IMG/VR virus record: IMGVR_UViG_3300043399_000721
Span: 1-53,592 of that record
DNA: 53,592 nt
Strand: one strand, 5' to 3'
From: a virus
Below the pieces are notes generated by a model that was not told where the DNA came from, made no database searches, and saw nothing but the letters and a program-made list of their open reading frames with translations. Both the position numbers and the translations under genes were made by a program. The number at the start of each line of letters is the position of its first letter. Positions within the stretch are counted from its first letter, which is position 1. Of the stretch, positions 14,729-24,317 are shown in pieces.

Positions 14729-17320
14729 ATGGCGCAACTAATTAAAAAGAGATTTCTCTCAAGCGAGATTATTTCTTATTTCGACGATCAAATTGATTCG
14801 GTAGAGCAAGGACTTGCTCAGGAGCTTTTGGATAGGGCTTCCGGTGATGAGTCAACTCTTCAGGCAGCTAAAGATTATACAGACGCAGAAGTTCTTGCCG
14901 AAGCTGGTCTTCGTGCTTCTGGTGATGCTGCACTTGATACACGTATTACAACTCTCGAGGGTCAAGTCGGTGATGATCTCCAAGCGGCAATTGCTGCTCT
15001 TCAGGCAGTAGACTCTGGACTTCAGTCTCAGATTGATGCTCTTGAGGGCTTTGGTTATGACCAGGTAGTTTACGTAGCTAAGGGTGGTCTTGATACTAAC
15101 ACAGGAAAGCAGCACTCTCCTTTCTTGACTATTGCTGCTGCAATGAGCGCAATTACAGACGCTTCCCCTACAAAGCGTTATGTAATTAAACTTCAAGCAG
15201 GAACATACACAGAATCATCTTTAGCACTTAAGCCAAACGTCTTTGTTATCGGTGACAGCATGTATTCTACAAGAATTAGTGGCGCGGTATCGCTTCACAG
15301 TTCTTTTACTGGTTCTGCTGATAACAGGTCAGGTTTTGCTGGTGTTACAATCAACTCCGCTGTTGATTTTAACTGGGCAACAGTAACATCTGCTGCAGGT
15401 AAGATTTACTGCCGTGATGTTCAATTTGTTTCAACAGTGAACATGTATGGCCACAACAACGCTATTGCGCAAGCACAGTACACAAACTGTATTTTCTTTG
15501 GCGCACTTACAATCAGCGGTATTAATGTTGGCGTATTTAGTAACAACATCTGCTTTGGAAACATTACCCTTTCACAACATCCTAATGGTGGGATGGCGAC
15601 AATTCTCACAGCAACAGGCGGTTACTGTGCAGGAACAATTACTCAGACTGCCTCTGTAAATGACTTTAACAGAAGATCGGCATCGTTCCTTAGGGGCTTC
15701 AACTCTGAAAAGCTCGTTATCAACGGGCCATCGGCATACGCTGATGTAGACCTGATTTCTCAAGGCAAACAGACTCCTGACATCCTTAATGGGGCAAGCC
15801 TTGTCCCTATGACTCCATCTGTGAACTATAACCTTACAACGCAGATGATTGTTCCTAAGGCAACAAATTCTCACAACATGGGAGATTGGGGCAAGCAGTG
15901 GACTTGGAACTTTGGTTATGTCCACGCATCAACTGGCACTGATTTGTTACTTATTTCCTATCCGTCTTCTTATAGTCCCGACTCTGCCGGTAAATCCATC
16001 GGCATTTACACTGATGGCGCTGGCCTTCAGGAAAATGTAGACGGCGGTAGTATTGAACTCGCAACAGCGGCCGTTTCTGGAACTGGTGTGCGTGGGAAAA
16101 TCACTCTCGACGCAAGAGAAATTGACGTAACCAGTAAGCAAATTAAAAATCTTGCCGACGGTACTTTTGCAACGGATGCTGTAAACAAGGGACAACTCGA
16201 ATCTGCCATTGCAGCTATTCCTCCGGTAGACCTTTCTGGTTACTACACAAAGCCAGAAGTGGATGGTATCGAATCTGGTCTTCAGTCTCAGATTGACACA
16301 GAAAAGGGTCGAATTGATGCTATCCTTCTTGCATCGGATGCTGATAAAGACAGTTTCAAGGAAATCGTCGATATCATCAATTCTGTTGACACAGAAAACG
16401 ATGAAGCATTTGCTGGCTATGTTCTCTCTAACGACGCTCGGGTAACTGAAGTCGAAGGCAATCTTGCTCAGGAAGTATCTGACAGACAAGCAGCAATTTC
16501 AGCGGTTGAGCAATCAATCAGTGACCTTGCTTCTACAGCTACTCAAGAATTTGCAGACCTCCACGGTGCAGTTATTGTTACTACATCTGAAGGAGTAGCT
16601 CAGGGGCTTCAGTCTCAGCACTCCTACCTTTTCGTAGGCTCTCAGGCGCATACTCTTAAGCTGCCAGATTTTGCCGACCTTACAGTAGGTGAAATCTTTT
16701 ATGTAACTAACCGCTCGACTCAGTCTATTTCTGTAAAGCGTCACGATGAAGCTGTGTTCCCTGGTACGCCTATTTCTGCTTATCTGGTGGGCCCAGGACA
16801 AAGAGGGGCTTTCACTTATTTTGGCGGCGGCGGATTCGGTCTTGCTGCATCAATGGTCTTTGGTGTTGATGGGTCACAGAACGCATCCGGACTTAAGATT
16901 GTAAACCTTGGTGATGGTGTCGCCGCTGGTGACGCTGTAAACAAGGGTCAGCTTGATGCTCTTGAATCTTCTGCAGTTTCGGCCCTTGGTGCAATTCAAG
17001 ATGAGGTTGATGCTGTTGAGTTTAGTGTTTCGGCCATTGACTCTCGTGTGCAAGCACTTGAAGCGCAGGTTGATGGTCCTTCATTCTTTAATAGTTCTGC
17101 TGTAATTGGCGAAGAGCTTGCCTACCTTGATCTTGATCGTGAATACATTAAACTCATGTCTGTGGCCGTCGGAAGACTTGCCATCCACGAGGGAGAGGAC
17201 TTCACAGTGTCAGTTGTTGCTGGCAAAACTCGACTCACATGGATTGGATCACTTGCTAATCCAAGCGGAACAGAAAAGATGGAGAAAGGCGATAAAGTAT
17301 TTTGGGTCGGAGCTTACTAA
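14729..17320 (+). CDS. Large fibre with beta-helix domain
   Basis: 863 aa. Residues 1-105 are coiled-coil-like with repeats of the type SGDxALDxRI and LxSQIDALE. Residues about 110-420 form a right-handed beta-helix of pectate-lyase type starting YVAKGGLDTNTG, with GTYTESSLALKPNVFVIG. Further coiled coil (about 490-600) and a beta-rich tip end the chain (EKGDKVFWVGAY). The helix and following region are strongly similar to the 997-aa fibre on the minus strand of the outer genome. Receptor binding is the likely role; no catalytic residues could be assigned. The gene is unusually placed, between capsid and tail genes. Confidence 0.85.
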   Translation: MAQLIKKRFLSSEIISYFDDQIDSVEQGLAQELLDRASGDESTLQAAKDYTDAEVLAEAGLRASGDAALDTRITTLEGQVGDDLQAAIAALQAVDSGLQSQIDALEGFGYDQVVYVAKGGLDTNTGKQHSPFLTIAAAMSAITDASPTKRYVIKLQAGTYTESSLALKPNVFVIGDSMYSTRISGAVSLHSSFTGSADNRSGFAGVTINSAVDFNWATVTSAAGKIYCRDVQFVSTVNMYGHNNAIAQAQYTNCIFFGALTISGINVGVFSNNICFGNITLSQHPNGGMATILTATGGYCAGTITQTASVNDFNRRSASFLRGFNSEKLVINGPSAYADVDLISQGKQTPDILNGASLVPMTPSVNYNLTTQMIVPKATNSHNMGDWGKQWTWNFGYVHASTGTDLLLISYPSSYSPDSAGKSIGIYTDGAGLQENVDGGSIELATAAVSGTGVRGKITLDAREIDVTSKQIKNLADGTFATDAVNKGQLESAIAAIPPVDLSGYYTKPEVDGIESGLQSQIDTEKGRIDAILLASDADKDSFKEIVDIINSVDTENDEAFAGYVLSNDARVTEVEGNLAQEVSDRQAAISAVEQSISDLASTATQEFADLHGAVIVTTSEGVAQGLQSQHSYLFVGSQAHTLKLPDFADLTVGEIFYVTNRSTQSISVKRHDEAVFPGTPISAYLVGPGQRGAFTYFGGGGFGLAASMVFGVDGSQNASGLKIVNLGDGVAAGDAVNKGQLDALESSAVSALGAIQDEVDAVEFSVSAIDSRVQALEAQVDGPSFFNSSAVIGEELAYLDLDREYIKLMSVAVGRLAIHEGEDFTVSVVAGKTRLTWIGSLANPSGTEKMEKGDKVFWVGAY

Positions 17321-17330
17321 GGAGAATTTT

Positions 17331-17420
17331 ATGAATAAACCGCAACCGCCAATTCCACCAAGCAAACCAGAAAACCCACAACCAAAACCAGTTTCTGTAG
17401 AGCCAAGCGTAGAACCGTAG
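17331..17420 (+). CDS. 29-aa proline-rich peptide
   Basis: ATG 17331 follows a strong ribosome site (aaggag) and reads 29 codons rich in Pro, Lys and Ser (PPIPPSKPENPQPKP) to TAG. A terminator follows at once. Proline-rich phage peptides of this size can be assembly or decoration factors, but the role is unknown. A longer frame crossing this region in a different phase is not a gene. Confidence 0.55.
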   Translation: MNKPQPPIPPSKPENPQPKPVSVEPSVEP

Positions 17421-17428
17421 ACTAATCA

Positions 17429-17456
17429 GGGAGGGGAGAAATCTCCTCCCTTTCTT
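17429..17456 (+). terminator. Intrinsic terminator after the fibre unit
   Basis: gggagg/cctccc stem with additional inner pairs and a gaaa loop, followed by tttctt. Separates the head/fibre unit from the tail genes. Confidence 0.75.
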
Positions 17457-17467
17457 CAGGATGAACG

Positions 17468-18301
17468 ATGAATAAACGAGTTTTCTTTTCTGATAATGGA
17501 GTCCTCAGGGACTTCTCGGTAAATTTAAACAAGTATGATTCAACCGAATCAGTATTTGATTACAAAACAGGAGAAGATTACTTTTTTATCGGTTCACGTT
17601 TACCATTTAACCAACTTTATTTTAAGCTCGTCACACTAAATGAGCTACCGGCCAATATGTATGTAGAGGTATGGGACGGCTCACAATGGCAGTTTGTTAA
17701 TGAAGTCATTGATGAAACAGGCGCCTTCTCAGACTCTGGTTATATTACCTTCTACCCTGACCGTGATTATGGATGGGATCTTGCCGACACAGCAAGCACC
17801 GGTGAGGTAGTGGAAGGGCTTGAGTCAGTTAAGATTTACGATCGTTACTGGCTTAGACTTAGCTTTGACGCTGACCTAACAGAGGGTGTATCACTCTCGT
17901 GGCTTGGGAATATCTTTTCAGATGATGGTGACTTGGGTGCAGAGTATCCAGATCTCATTAAGACAAACGTGCTTTCCTCATTTAAGTCAGGCAAGACTAA
18001 CTGGGAGGAACAACACGTTCGTGCTGCTTATATCATTGAGCAGGACTTGATTATAAACAAAGTTGCAATATCCCCTGAGCAAATTCTTGATCGGGAAGAC
18101 TACAGACTTGCGTCAGTTCAGAAGACAGCGGAAATTATCTTTAATGCCTTCGGTGACGACTTTACTGATAATAAACAAAGAGCAAAAGAAGAGTATCAGC
18201 GCAGAATTTCTGCACCCAATAAGAAAATCGATCGTAATGCTAACGCTGTTGAAGACCGTTATGAGACTATGAATGAGTCTTCGGGTTGGTTACAAAGATG
18301 A
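17468..18301 (+). CDS. Hypothetical virion protein
   Basis: 277 aa. Beta-rich first 160 residues (for example NMYVEVWDGSQWQFVNEV, DRYWLRLSFDADL) look like a jelly-roll or carbohydrate-binding-like fold. The C-terminal 100 residues are helical (QRAKEEYQRRISAPNKK). Lies just before the tail terminator gene. Could be a neck or collar component; not recognised. Confidence 0.65.
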   Translation: MNKRVFFSDNGVLRDFSVNLNKYDSTESVFDYKTGEDYFFIGSRLPFNQLYFKLVTLNELPANMYVEVWDGSQWQFVNEVIDETGAFSDSGYITFYPDRDYGWDLADTASTGEVVEGLESVKIYDRYWLRLSFDADLTEGVSLSWLGNIFSDDGDLGAEYPDLIKTNVLSSFKSGKTNWEEQHVRAAYIIEQDLIINKVAISPEQILDREDYRLASVQKTAEIIFNAFGDDFTDNKQRAKEEYQRRISAPNKKIDRNANAVEDRYETMNESSGWLQR

Positions 18302-18750
18302 GCAAGGTAAGCACAATATACGACAGGCTGTTGGTTGAGCTTGCTGCCTTATATCCTACCAAAACTAGAATCCCCTATGCCTACTCGCTGCCGGATAACA
18401 ATGCCAGGTTTCTGGTGGATGGCTATGGTCTAACCATTGGCCCTTCCAGTTTCGAGCAGTTCGAGTTTTGTGACTTTATGAATACTAGAGAGGTGAACGT
18501 GGTTCTCACTAAGGAAGTATTCAGAACAGACTCCGACGCATCTGTAATTGATTCAATTACTAAGGCAATATTAGAGAATGTGTACGAGGTGCAGAAACTA
18601 TTCTACTCTTATAATGAGCTTGGTATTCCAAACGATATTGCAAAGGTTGATATTGGTTCGGTTTCAGCAGTTGAGGAAGTCATCTCTGGGAAGCAATCTT
18701 TCTTGAGCATGACTGCATCGTTTAACTTTTATATTATAGAGAAACTTTAA
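18298..18750 (+). CDS. Tail terminator / completion-like protein
   Basis: 150 aa from ATG 18298, which overlaps the previous stop (ATGA); an in-frame TTG upstream (18286) is unlikely. Mixed alpha/beta chain of the right size for a siphophage tail terminator, positioned directly before the tube gene. The assignment rests mainly on position. Confidence 0.6.
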   Translation: MSKVSTIYDRLLVELAALYPTKTRIPYAYSLPDNNARFLVDGYGLTIGPSSFEQFEFCDFMNTREVNVVLTKEVFRTDSDASVIDSITKAILENVYEVQKLFYSYNELGIPNDIAKVDIGSVSAVEEVISGKQSFLSMTASFNFYIIEKL

Positions 18751-18759
18751 GGAGATATT

Positions 18760-20253
18760 ATGACTGTTGGATTGCAAAGAGCGACGGTGTTTGCTCTCAA
18801 AAAAGAAGTAAGCGCAGGCGACTATTTGCCACCAAGTGCAGGGAGTGACTTTGTTCCACTTCGTCCGGGTAATACTTTAAACTTTGCTCCCGAGCAGCTT
18901 GAGTCTGATGAGCTTCTTAATGATATTGGTGCAGCAAAGTCTTTCGTAGGTAAGGAAGCTGTTTCAGGATCACACTCTGCATACCTTCGTCATTCTGGTG
19001 TTGAAGGACAAGAGCCTGAACTTGGCGTTCTTTATGAGTCAATCATGGGAACAAAAGCAGTAGCAGGATCAGAGTTTGCTGCAGTAGCAGGGTCCACTAC
19101 AACAGTCGTAAAAGTTGCTGATGGTACTCAATTTGTTGTTGGCCAGTCGCTTCTTATCAAAGATGCCTCTGCCGGATACTCAATCCGTAACATTAAAAGT
19201 ATTTCAACCAATGATCTTGAGCTTAACTTTGCCCTTTCATCTGCTCCTGTTGCGGGGATTAATCTTGGAAAGTCAGTAACATATATTCCTGCCCCTCAAG
19301 GTCACCCTACATTCTCAACAACTAAATATCTTGGTAATGGACACGCTATTGAAGCATCTGCAGGGAATACTGTAACTGAGCTTTCTATTACTGCAGACGC
19401 AAACGGATTTGGTGAAGCAAGCTTCTCTTATGCAGGAACTAAATACTTCTTTAATCCAATCGTTGTTGATGCATCTTCTAAGTTTCTTGATCTGACCGAT
19501 GATACTGGAACACTTTCTGTTTCAGTTCCTGAGAAGATTTATAAAACTCCTATTGAACTTGCTGATGCACTTCAAACAGCACTTAATGATGCATCTACCG
19601 AGTCATACACAGTAACTTACTCAAACGTTTCAGGTAAATTTACTATTTCTTCAGGCTCTGACGTTCTTGATCTTCTCTGGGATTCTGGCTCAAATTCTGC
19701 AAATACTATCGGATCTAAGCTAGGATTTGATGTTTCTGCTGATGATACAGGGTCTGTTTCATATACATCCGATAATGCGCAATCATTTGCATCTGGAATT
19801 GCTCCGGAATACGATGCTGCAGATGCTATTATTATTAAGGGTGCTGAGCTTTTCATCGGAGATCAAGCAGACAATCTTTGTATCTGTGCTCAATCAGTGT
19901 CACTTACTATTTCTAAAACTGTCGAGGACGTTGACTGTATCTGCGAAGAAACAGGTGTTAAAGAGAAAATTCCTACTGCTAGAACCGCAGAGATGAGTGT
20001 AACAGCCGTTCTCAATAAATATGACGCAAGTCTTCTCGATGCGCTTCTGAAGAACAAAGGCATCTCTGCTATGCTTAATGCAGGACCTAAAGTTGGTGGT
20101 AACTGGGCAGCAGGAAAATGCTTTAATAGTTATCTTCAGAACTGTACTGTTGCATCATATACAACTGCTGGTGATAGCTTCATTCAAGCTGAAATCACAC
20201 TTCGTGGTTATGTAACAACAAGCTCTAAAGATATTTACCTCAATTTCGTGTAG
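18760..20253 (+). CDS. Major tail tube protein
   Basis: 497 aa with ribosome site aaggaga. N-terminal part of tube type (VFALKKEVSAGDYLPPSAGS), central Ser/Thr/Gly-rich beta domains (about 100-370) that look inserted or Ig-like, and a C-terminal tube-like half (SVSLTISKTVEDVDCICEE). Highly optimised codons fit an abundant virion protein. Followed by the chaperone and tape measure as in most long-tailed phages. Confidence 0.75.
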   Translation: MTVGLQRATVFALKKEVSAGDYLPPSAGSDFVPLRPGNTLNFAPEQLESDELLNDIGAAKSFVGKEAVSGSHSAYLRHSGVEGQEPELGVLYESIMGTKAVAGSEFAAVAGSTTTVVKVADGTQFVVGQSLLIKDASAGYSIRNIKSISTNDLELNFALSSAPVAGINLGKSVTYIPAPQGHPTFSTTKYLGNGHAIEASAGNTVTELSITADANGFGEASFSYAGTKYFFNPIVVDASSKFLDLTDDTGTLSVSVPEKIYKTPIELADALQTALNDASTESYTVTYSNVSGKFTISSGSDVLDLLWDSGSNSANTIGSKLGFDVSADDTGSVSYTSDNAQSFASGIAPEYDAADAIIIKGAELFIGDQADNLCICAQSVSLTISKTVEDVDCICEETGVKEKIPTARTAEMSVTAVLNKYDASLLDALLKNKGISAMLNAGPKVGGNWAAGKCFNSYLQNCTVASYTTAGDSFIQAEITLRGYVTTSSKDIYLNFV

Positions 20254-20261
20254 GTTATTTA

Positions 20262-20555
20262 ATGAAATGGCTCGAGAAAAAGACTGATAAAGGTGTGCTG
20301 AAGTATAGGATGCCGAACGTTGTTGAAGGATATGAGTTTCTATCTATGATTGAAGCTGCTACCGATGCGTCTGGATTTTTTCGTGCAAAAGCAAAATTTA
20401 TCGCTAATCTCGGGCCATTACTTGATTTCTCCGGGTGTGGATATTCTACCTATGGAGAACTTCTTGATGATAAAAAAGCAATGATGCACCCATTGTCTGA
20501 GATTTCACAAGAGGTCTTTGATGACATTACGGAAGCTTTGCAAAAAAAAACTTAA
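20262..20555 (+). CDS. Tail assembly chaperone, short form (gpG-like)
   Basis: 97 aa, between tube and tape measure, the standard site of the G/GT chaperone pair. Helical, acidic. It ends just after a run of nine A (20542-20550), where a -1 shift opens a longer frame. The short form would be the major product. Confidence 0.8.
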   Translation: MKWLEKKTDKGVLKYRMPNVVEGYEFLSMIEAATDASGFFRAKAKFIANLGPLLDFSGCGYSTYGELLDDKKAMMHPLSEISQEVFDDITEALQKKT

Positions 20556-20794
20556 TTACTGATGCTATATCTGCGGTTAAAAATAACCTACAGATTAATG
20601 ATCTTGAGAAGTTAATAGGTGATAAAAAACAAGCTCAAGATATAATGAAAGTAGTTAGGACTGTTCAAAAATATTGTTATTACGCAAACTCACTTGAGAT
20701 AGGTATAACATACAGACCAACGGATTTGAGTTTTAGTGAATCAATGCTGTTTTCTTGGATTAAGGATGGACTGAGCAATGGCAGAAAAACTTGA
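20262..20794 (+). CDS. Tail assembly chaperone, -1 frameshift product (gpGT-like)
   Basis: After a -1 slip on the A run the frame continues from 20549 (NLITDAISAVKNN) for 81 codons to TGA 20792-20794, giving about 177 aa. The extension is helical and lacks any start or ribosome site of its own. It overlaps the tape-measure start (20778). In lambda-like phages the GT form recruits the tape measure; the arrangement here is the same. The slip itself is inferred. Confidence 0.75.
20543..20549 (+). promoter_or_regulatory. Slippery heptamer for -1 frameshifting
   Basis: A AAA AAA in the zero frame (codons AAA 20544 and AAA 20547) inside a nine-A run, six bases before the zero-frame stop. This is a classical dnaX-type slippery site. 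I see no strong hairpin just downstream. Confidence 0.7.
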
Positions 20795-22703
20795 GTTTGA
20801 CCTAAAAGTAGGATCAAACGAACTACAAAAAGCTATCTCAGATGCAACTACTGGTTCTAAGAAGCTTGGCGACACAATCTCGACGGCACTTGGAACATTC
20901 GGTGGAAGCCTAGCATTAAAAGCATTTGGAGCGCTTGGAACTGCCATAAATAATGCCACTGGATTTATTGAAGATTCAGTAAAAGCGGCCGCAGAACAAG
21001 AATCTGCGTTCAATAAACTTGCTCAGTCATTGCGAATTACAGGTGAATACTCACAACAAGCAATTAATGACTTTGCTGCTTTCGCTTCACAGTTACAAAA
21101 AACATCAGTTTTCGGTGATGAAGTAGTTATCAGCCAGATCGCTATTGCTAAGTCTCTGGGAGCAACAAATGATCAAGCAAAGCAATTGGTTCAGGCAGCG
21201 GCCAACCTTTCCGCTACATTTGGTGGAACATTAGAAGAAAACGTATTCAAACTCGGTAAGACGCTTGGCGGTGTTGTATCTAAAGAGCTTAAAGTTGTAA
21301 TTCCAGAGCTTAAGTCACTTACTGATGAGGCAATTAAAGCTGGTGCAGCTATTCAGCTTGTAAATGATAAGTTTGCTGGTGCAGCAGCCGCAGAAATTAA
21401 CACGTATGCTGGTGGAACAACAGCTCTTAAAAATGCCTTTAGTGATCTTCAGGAAGAGATTGGTTCATTCATCACTAACTCATCAACTGTTAATACTCTC
21501 ATCAAGGGTTTAACTGGAATTTTCCAATCATTAACAAGTTCAGTATTTAACTTTAGAAAAGAATTTCAAGGAATTAATACAGAAACAGAAAAAAATCAGA
21601 AAAAACTATCTGACTTAGGATATGAATATAATCGACTCAAGGATGCAATTGATCAGGCAAGAAAGCCTGTTTTCGATCTAAATGCTGCCCTCGCTACCAA
21701 AGAAGCTCTGCAAGCATCTGGTGTAAAAAATATTCAGGAAGCAGAAATAAGGTTATCTCAAATCCTTCAGGAAAGACTTGCTCTTAGACAAAAGATTAAT
21801 GCAGAAGAATCTGTTACTCCAAAGGCAAAAGCAGTAGCAGACACATCAACTGCACAAGAGATTCAAAGGATCAAAGAGCTTGAAGCTCAGAAAACAATGA
21901 TCATTTCTCAGGCAGAACTTGATCGTCAAAACGCTTTGGTAGAAGCAGCTAATGTTAGAATAGCTAATGAACAAACAAGACAGGAAGCTGAACTTCAAAG
22001 ATCTCTTGCTTATGAAGAACAAAAAAGACAAATTGAACAAGATTTCGCCTTGGCAAAAGCTGATTTAATTCAAAATGATGCAGTAAGAGCTGCTGAAATT
22101 GAAAGAATTAATGCCGAGAATCAACTTAAGATTGTTCAGAATAAAAATAAATCAATCGTTGAAAGTGAAAAACTTCGTTACCAACAACTACAAGACTCAG
22201 CTTTTTATTTTAAAAAGTATGAAGATAAAACAAACAAAGAACGATTAACTGATCTTCAGTCTACATTTGGTCAAATCGCAACATTGTCTCAATCAGGAAA
22301 CAAAACGCTTTCTGCAATTGGTAAATCTGCTGCGATAGCAAATGCAACTATTGATGGGTATGCAGCAGTACAAAAAGCTCTTGCATCGGCACCGCCACCA
22401 GTAAACTTTGCTCTTGCAGCTGCAGTAGGCGCAGCAACAGCGGCAAACGTATCTAAAATTGCAGGAGTAAACTTTCAGGAAGGTGGATTTGTACCACCTC
22501 CGGGAGCATCAAAAGGACCTGACAATCAGCTTGCATCAATAAGAACAGGTGAAATGATCCTAAACGCAGAAGATCAAAGAACATTGCTCACCGCTATCAA
22601 GTCTGGCAATATGGGTATGGGTAATATCGTTATTGAAATTGATGGTAGGGAAATCGCAAAGGTAGTTAGAAACCAAGTTAGATCAGGATATCAAATCGCA
22701 TGA
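20778..22703 (+). CDS. Tape measure protein
   Basis: 641 aa. N-terminal helical region, Gly/Ala-rich hydrophobic segments (about 35-60), TMP-type core GEYSQQAINDFAAFASQLQ and GTLEENVFKLGKTLGG. A long charged coiled coil spans about 340-480. A second hydrophobic Ala-rich part follows (about 520-560). The C-terminal run RTGEMILNAEDQRTLLTAI is a common tape-measure ending. Sets tail length; the size predicts a tail of around 90-100 nm by the usual residue-to-length rule (inference). Confidence 0.9.
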   Translation: MAEKLEFDLKVGSNELQKAISDATTGSKKLGDTISTALGTFGGSLALKAFGALGTAINNATGFIEDSVKAAAEQESAFNKLAQSLRITGEYSQQAINDFAAFASQLQKTSVFGDEVVISQIAIAKSLGATNDQAKQLVQAAANLSATFGGTLEENVFKLGKTLGGVVSKELKVVIPELKSLTDEAIKAGAAIQLVNDKFAGAAAAEINTYAGGTTALKNAFSDLQEEIGSFITNSSTVNTLIKGLTGIFQSLTSSVFNFRKEFQGINTETEKNQKKLSDLGYEYNRLKDAIDQARKPVFDLNAALATKEALQASGVKNIQEAEIRLSQILQERLALRQKINAEESVTPKAKAVADTSTAQEIQRIKELEAQKTMIISQAELDRQNALVEAANVRIANEQTRQEAELQRSLAYEEQKRQIEQDFALAKADLIQNDAVRAAEIERINAENQLKIVQNKNKSIVESEKLRYQQLQDSAFYFKKYEDKTNKERLTDLQSTFGQIATLSQSGNKTLSAIGKSAAIANATIDGYAAVQKALASAPPPVNFALAAAVGAATAANVSKIAGVNFQEGGFVPPPGASKGPDNQLASIRTGEMILNAEDQRTLLTAIKSGNMGMGNIVIEIDGREIAKVVRNQVRSGYQIA

Positions 22704-23458
22704 ATGGATTCGAGATATATGCAAACAATCTGATTTACCAAGCTAAAATCACGGCATCGACTGAGAACGCTCAATTTCCAATATCAAACATTCTTGATCC
22801 ACGCACATCTAAGGTTTTCAGGACTATCGCATCAACTGGAACAATTATTTTCGATTTCAATGAGAAGTCTGAGATTGATTCGTTTTTTATCGTAGGCGAT
22901 AAGCGAAACGGTCTTGGCGTTCACACGATTACTCTTGAGTTCAATCATTTAAACGAATGGGTGACTCCTCCTGAATCTGTATCTGTAACCATAGATGCAG
23001 AGTACAATTCAGGGTTTATTGAGTTTACCAAAAAAGAATATCGCTTCTGCCGCATGGTTATTACATCAACACTTTCTTACTGCGAGATTGCAAATATCTT
23101 TCTTGGAAATAAGCTCGATCTTGGACGGTCAATTAACTTTAATTGGTCAATCAGGGATAATGAACTAAGCAATAAACAGACAAATAGATATGGTCAGGTG
23201 TTCTCGGATATTATTGGAAAGCAGCGCACGGTTAATGCTGGATTGTCTTTGCTCGACAAAGATCAGCTAGATAAAATCAATTATGTTATCGACTTCTATG
23301 GTGAGACACGACCGTTCTTTGTGCGGATCGGTTGTGATAACATGGTAAATAACAATCTAAGGTTCTCAGGATTTTATTACTTCAATGAAATTCCACAGAT
23401 TAGCAACTCATCATTTGGAAGATATAATCTTTCGATGACTCTTGTGGAGGCAACATGA
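22700..23458 (+). CDS. Distal tail protein-like
   Basis: 252 aa, ATGA overlap with the tape measure. Two beta-rich halves: residues 1-145 look like a galactose-binding-type sandwich (TIIFDFNEKSEIDSFFIVG), the rest like a tail-tip tube domain (GRSINFNWSIRDNELSN, GLSLLDKDQLDKINYVIDF). Position after the tape measure fits the Dit-type hub. Confidence 0.7.
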   Translation: MNGFEIYANNLIYQAKITASTENAQFPISNILDPRTSKVFRTIASTGTIIFDFNEKSEIDSFFIVGDKRNGLGVHTITLEFNHLNEWVTPPESVSVTIDAEYNSGFIEFTKKEYRFCRMVITSTLSYCEIANIFLGNKLDLGRSINFNWSIRDNELSNKQTNRYGQVFSDIIGKQRTVNAGLSLLDKDQLDKINYVIDFYGETRPFFVRIGCDNMVNNNLRFSGFYYFNEIPQISNSSFGRYNLSMTLVEAT

Positions 23459-23901
23459 GTGTTGTTCTTGTTGAAACACTTCAGGATGAACTTTCGCAAA
23501 ATATTTCGTTTACAGGCGAGGATAGAATTGAAATTGCTGCTTTTATCCCTTATCTCTACATTCATAATCTTTATGGTGCAACTTTCACCTTTGAGATTCT
23601 CAGAGATTCTGCCAGCATTTTCTCGCAGGATTTCACGTCAGAAGAAATAAACCAATCAATAAATGGGTACTATGCGCACATTTTTTACCCAATTGTTCCG
23701 TCAAATCCTGTTCAAATAGAGCCGGGAGACTACATTTTTAAGATAAAAAGAAAGTCAGGCTATTTTGCTGGTTCGAACTTCATCGGATGGTGTAAACAAT
23801 ATTATGATGTTCAAAATGAAATGAGTTACATCCCAAGTAGTGACGAAGAGAATACTTTTGCAATAAGATTTAAAATATACCGTGAAGGGATTAAACAATG
23901 A
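23455..23901 (+). CDS. Tail tip protein, hypothetical
   Basis: 148 aa, coupled by ATGA at both ends. Beta-rich with a jelly-roll-like pattern (ATFTFEILRDSASIFSQDF). Small tail-tip or adaptor protein by position; not recognised. Confidence 0.55.
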   Translation: MSVVLVETLQDELSQNISFTGEDRIEIAAFIPYLYIHNLYGATFTFEILRDSASIFSQDFTSEEINQSINGYYAHIFYPIVPSNPVQIEPGDYIFKIKRKSGYFAGSNFIGWCKQYYDVQNEMSYIPSSDEENTFAIRFKIYREGIKQ

Positions 23902-24317
23902 GAACAGTCACATTTGCAGACGGATTTGTTTCAACATCTGCACCAATAGTGGAAGGAATTGAGCAAGAAACATATCTAATTGAAAATAACCAATTGGCAA
24001 CTGACTTGTTTTCAATTGACGCCACACAATATAAGTCAGCTTTTATTGATTTCGAATTAAGCAGATCAGATGATGTTTCAAGTTATATCCAAACAGGATC
24101 ACTTGTTCTTTTTTACGATGGTACAAGTTGGAATTACTCAATTCTCATGACTCAAAACGATGACATTTTAGCAGAAACTATTGTTGAACCATATAATGTT
24201 GTCTTAACATTTACAACATCAGGAGATGTTGGCACTCTTAGATATGCAAGCGGATCAATGTTTTCCAGCTACACTGGTCAATTAAAAGCAATCGTTTCTA
24301 AGGTAAAGGTAGTTTAA
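23898..24317 (+). CDS. Tail tip protein, hypothetical
   Basis: 139 aa, ATGA overlap. All-beta composition (SAFIDFELSRSDDVSSYIQT). No family recognised. The stop is directly followed by the start of the next gene. Confidence 0.55.
   Translation: MRTVTFADGFVSTSAPIVEGIEQETYLIENNQLATDLFSIDATQYKSAFIDFELSRSDDVSSYIQTGSLVLFYDGTSWNYSILMTQNDDILAETIVEPYNVVLTFTTSGDVGTLRYASGSMFSSYTGQLKAIVSKVKVV

Noticed and set aside
17106-17420. 104-aa reading frame
   Set aside because: It overlaps the fibre gene in another phase and lacks a ribosome site; the real small gene is 17331-17420.
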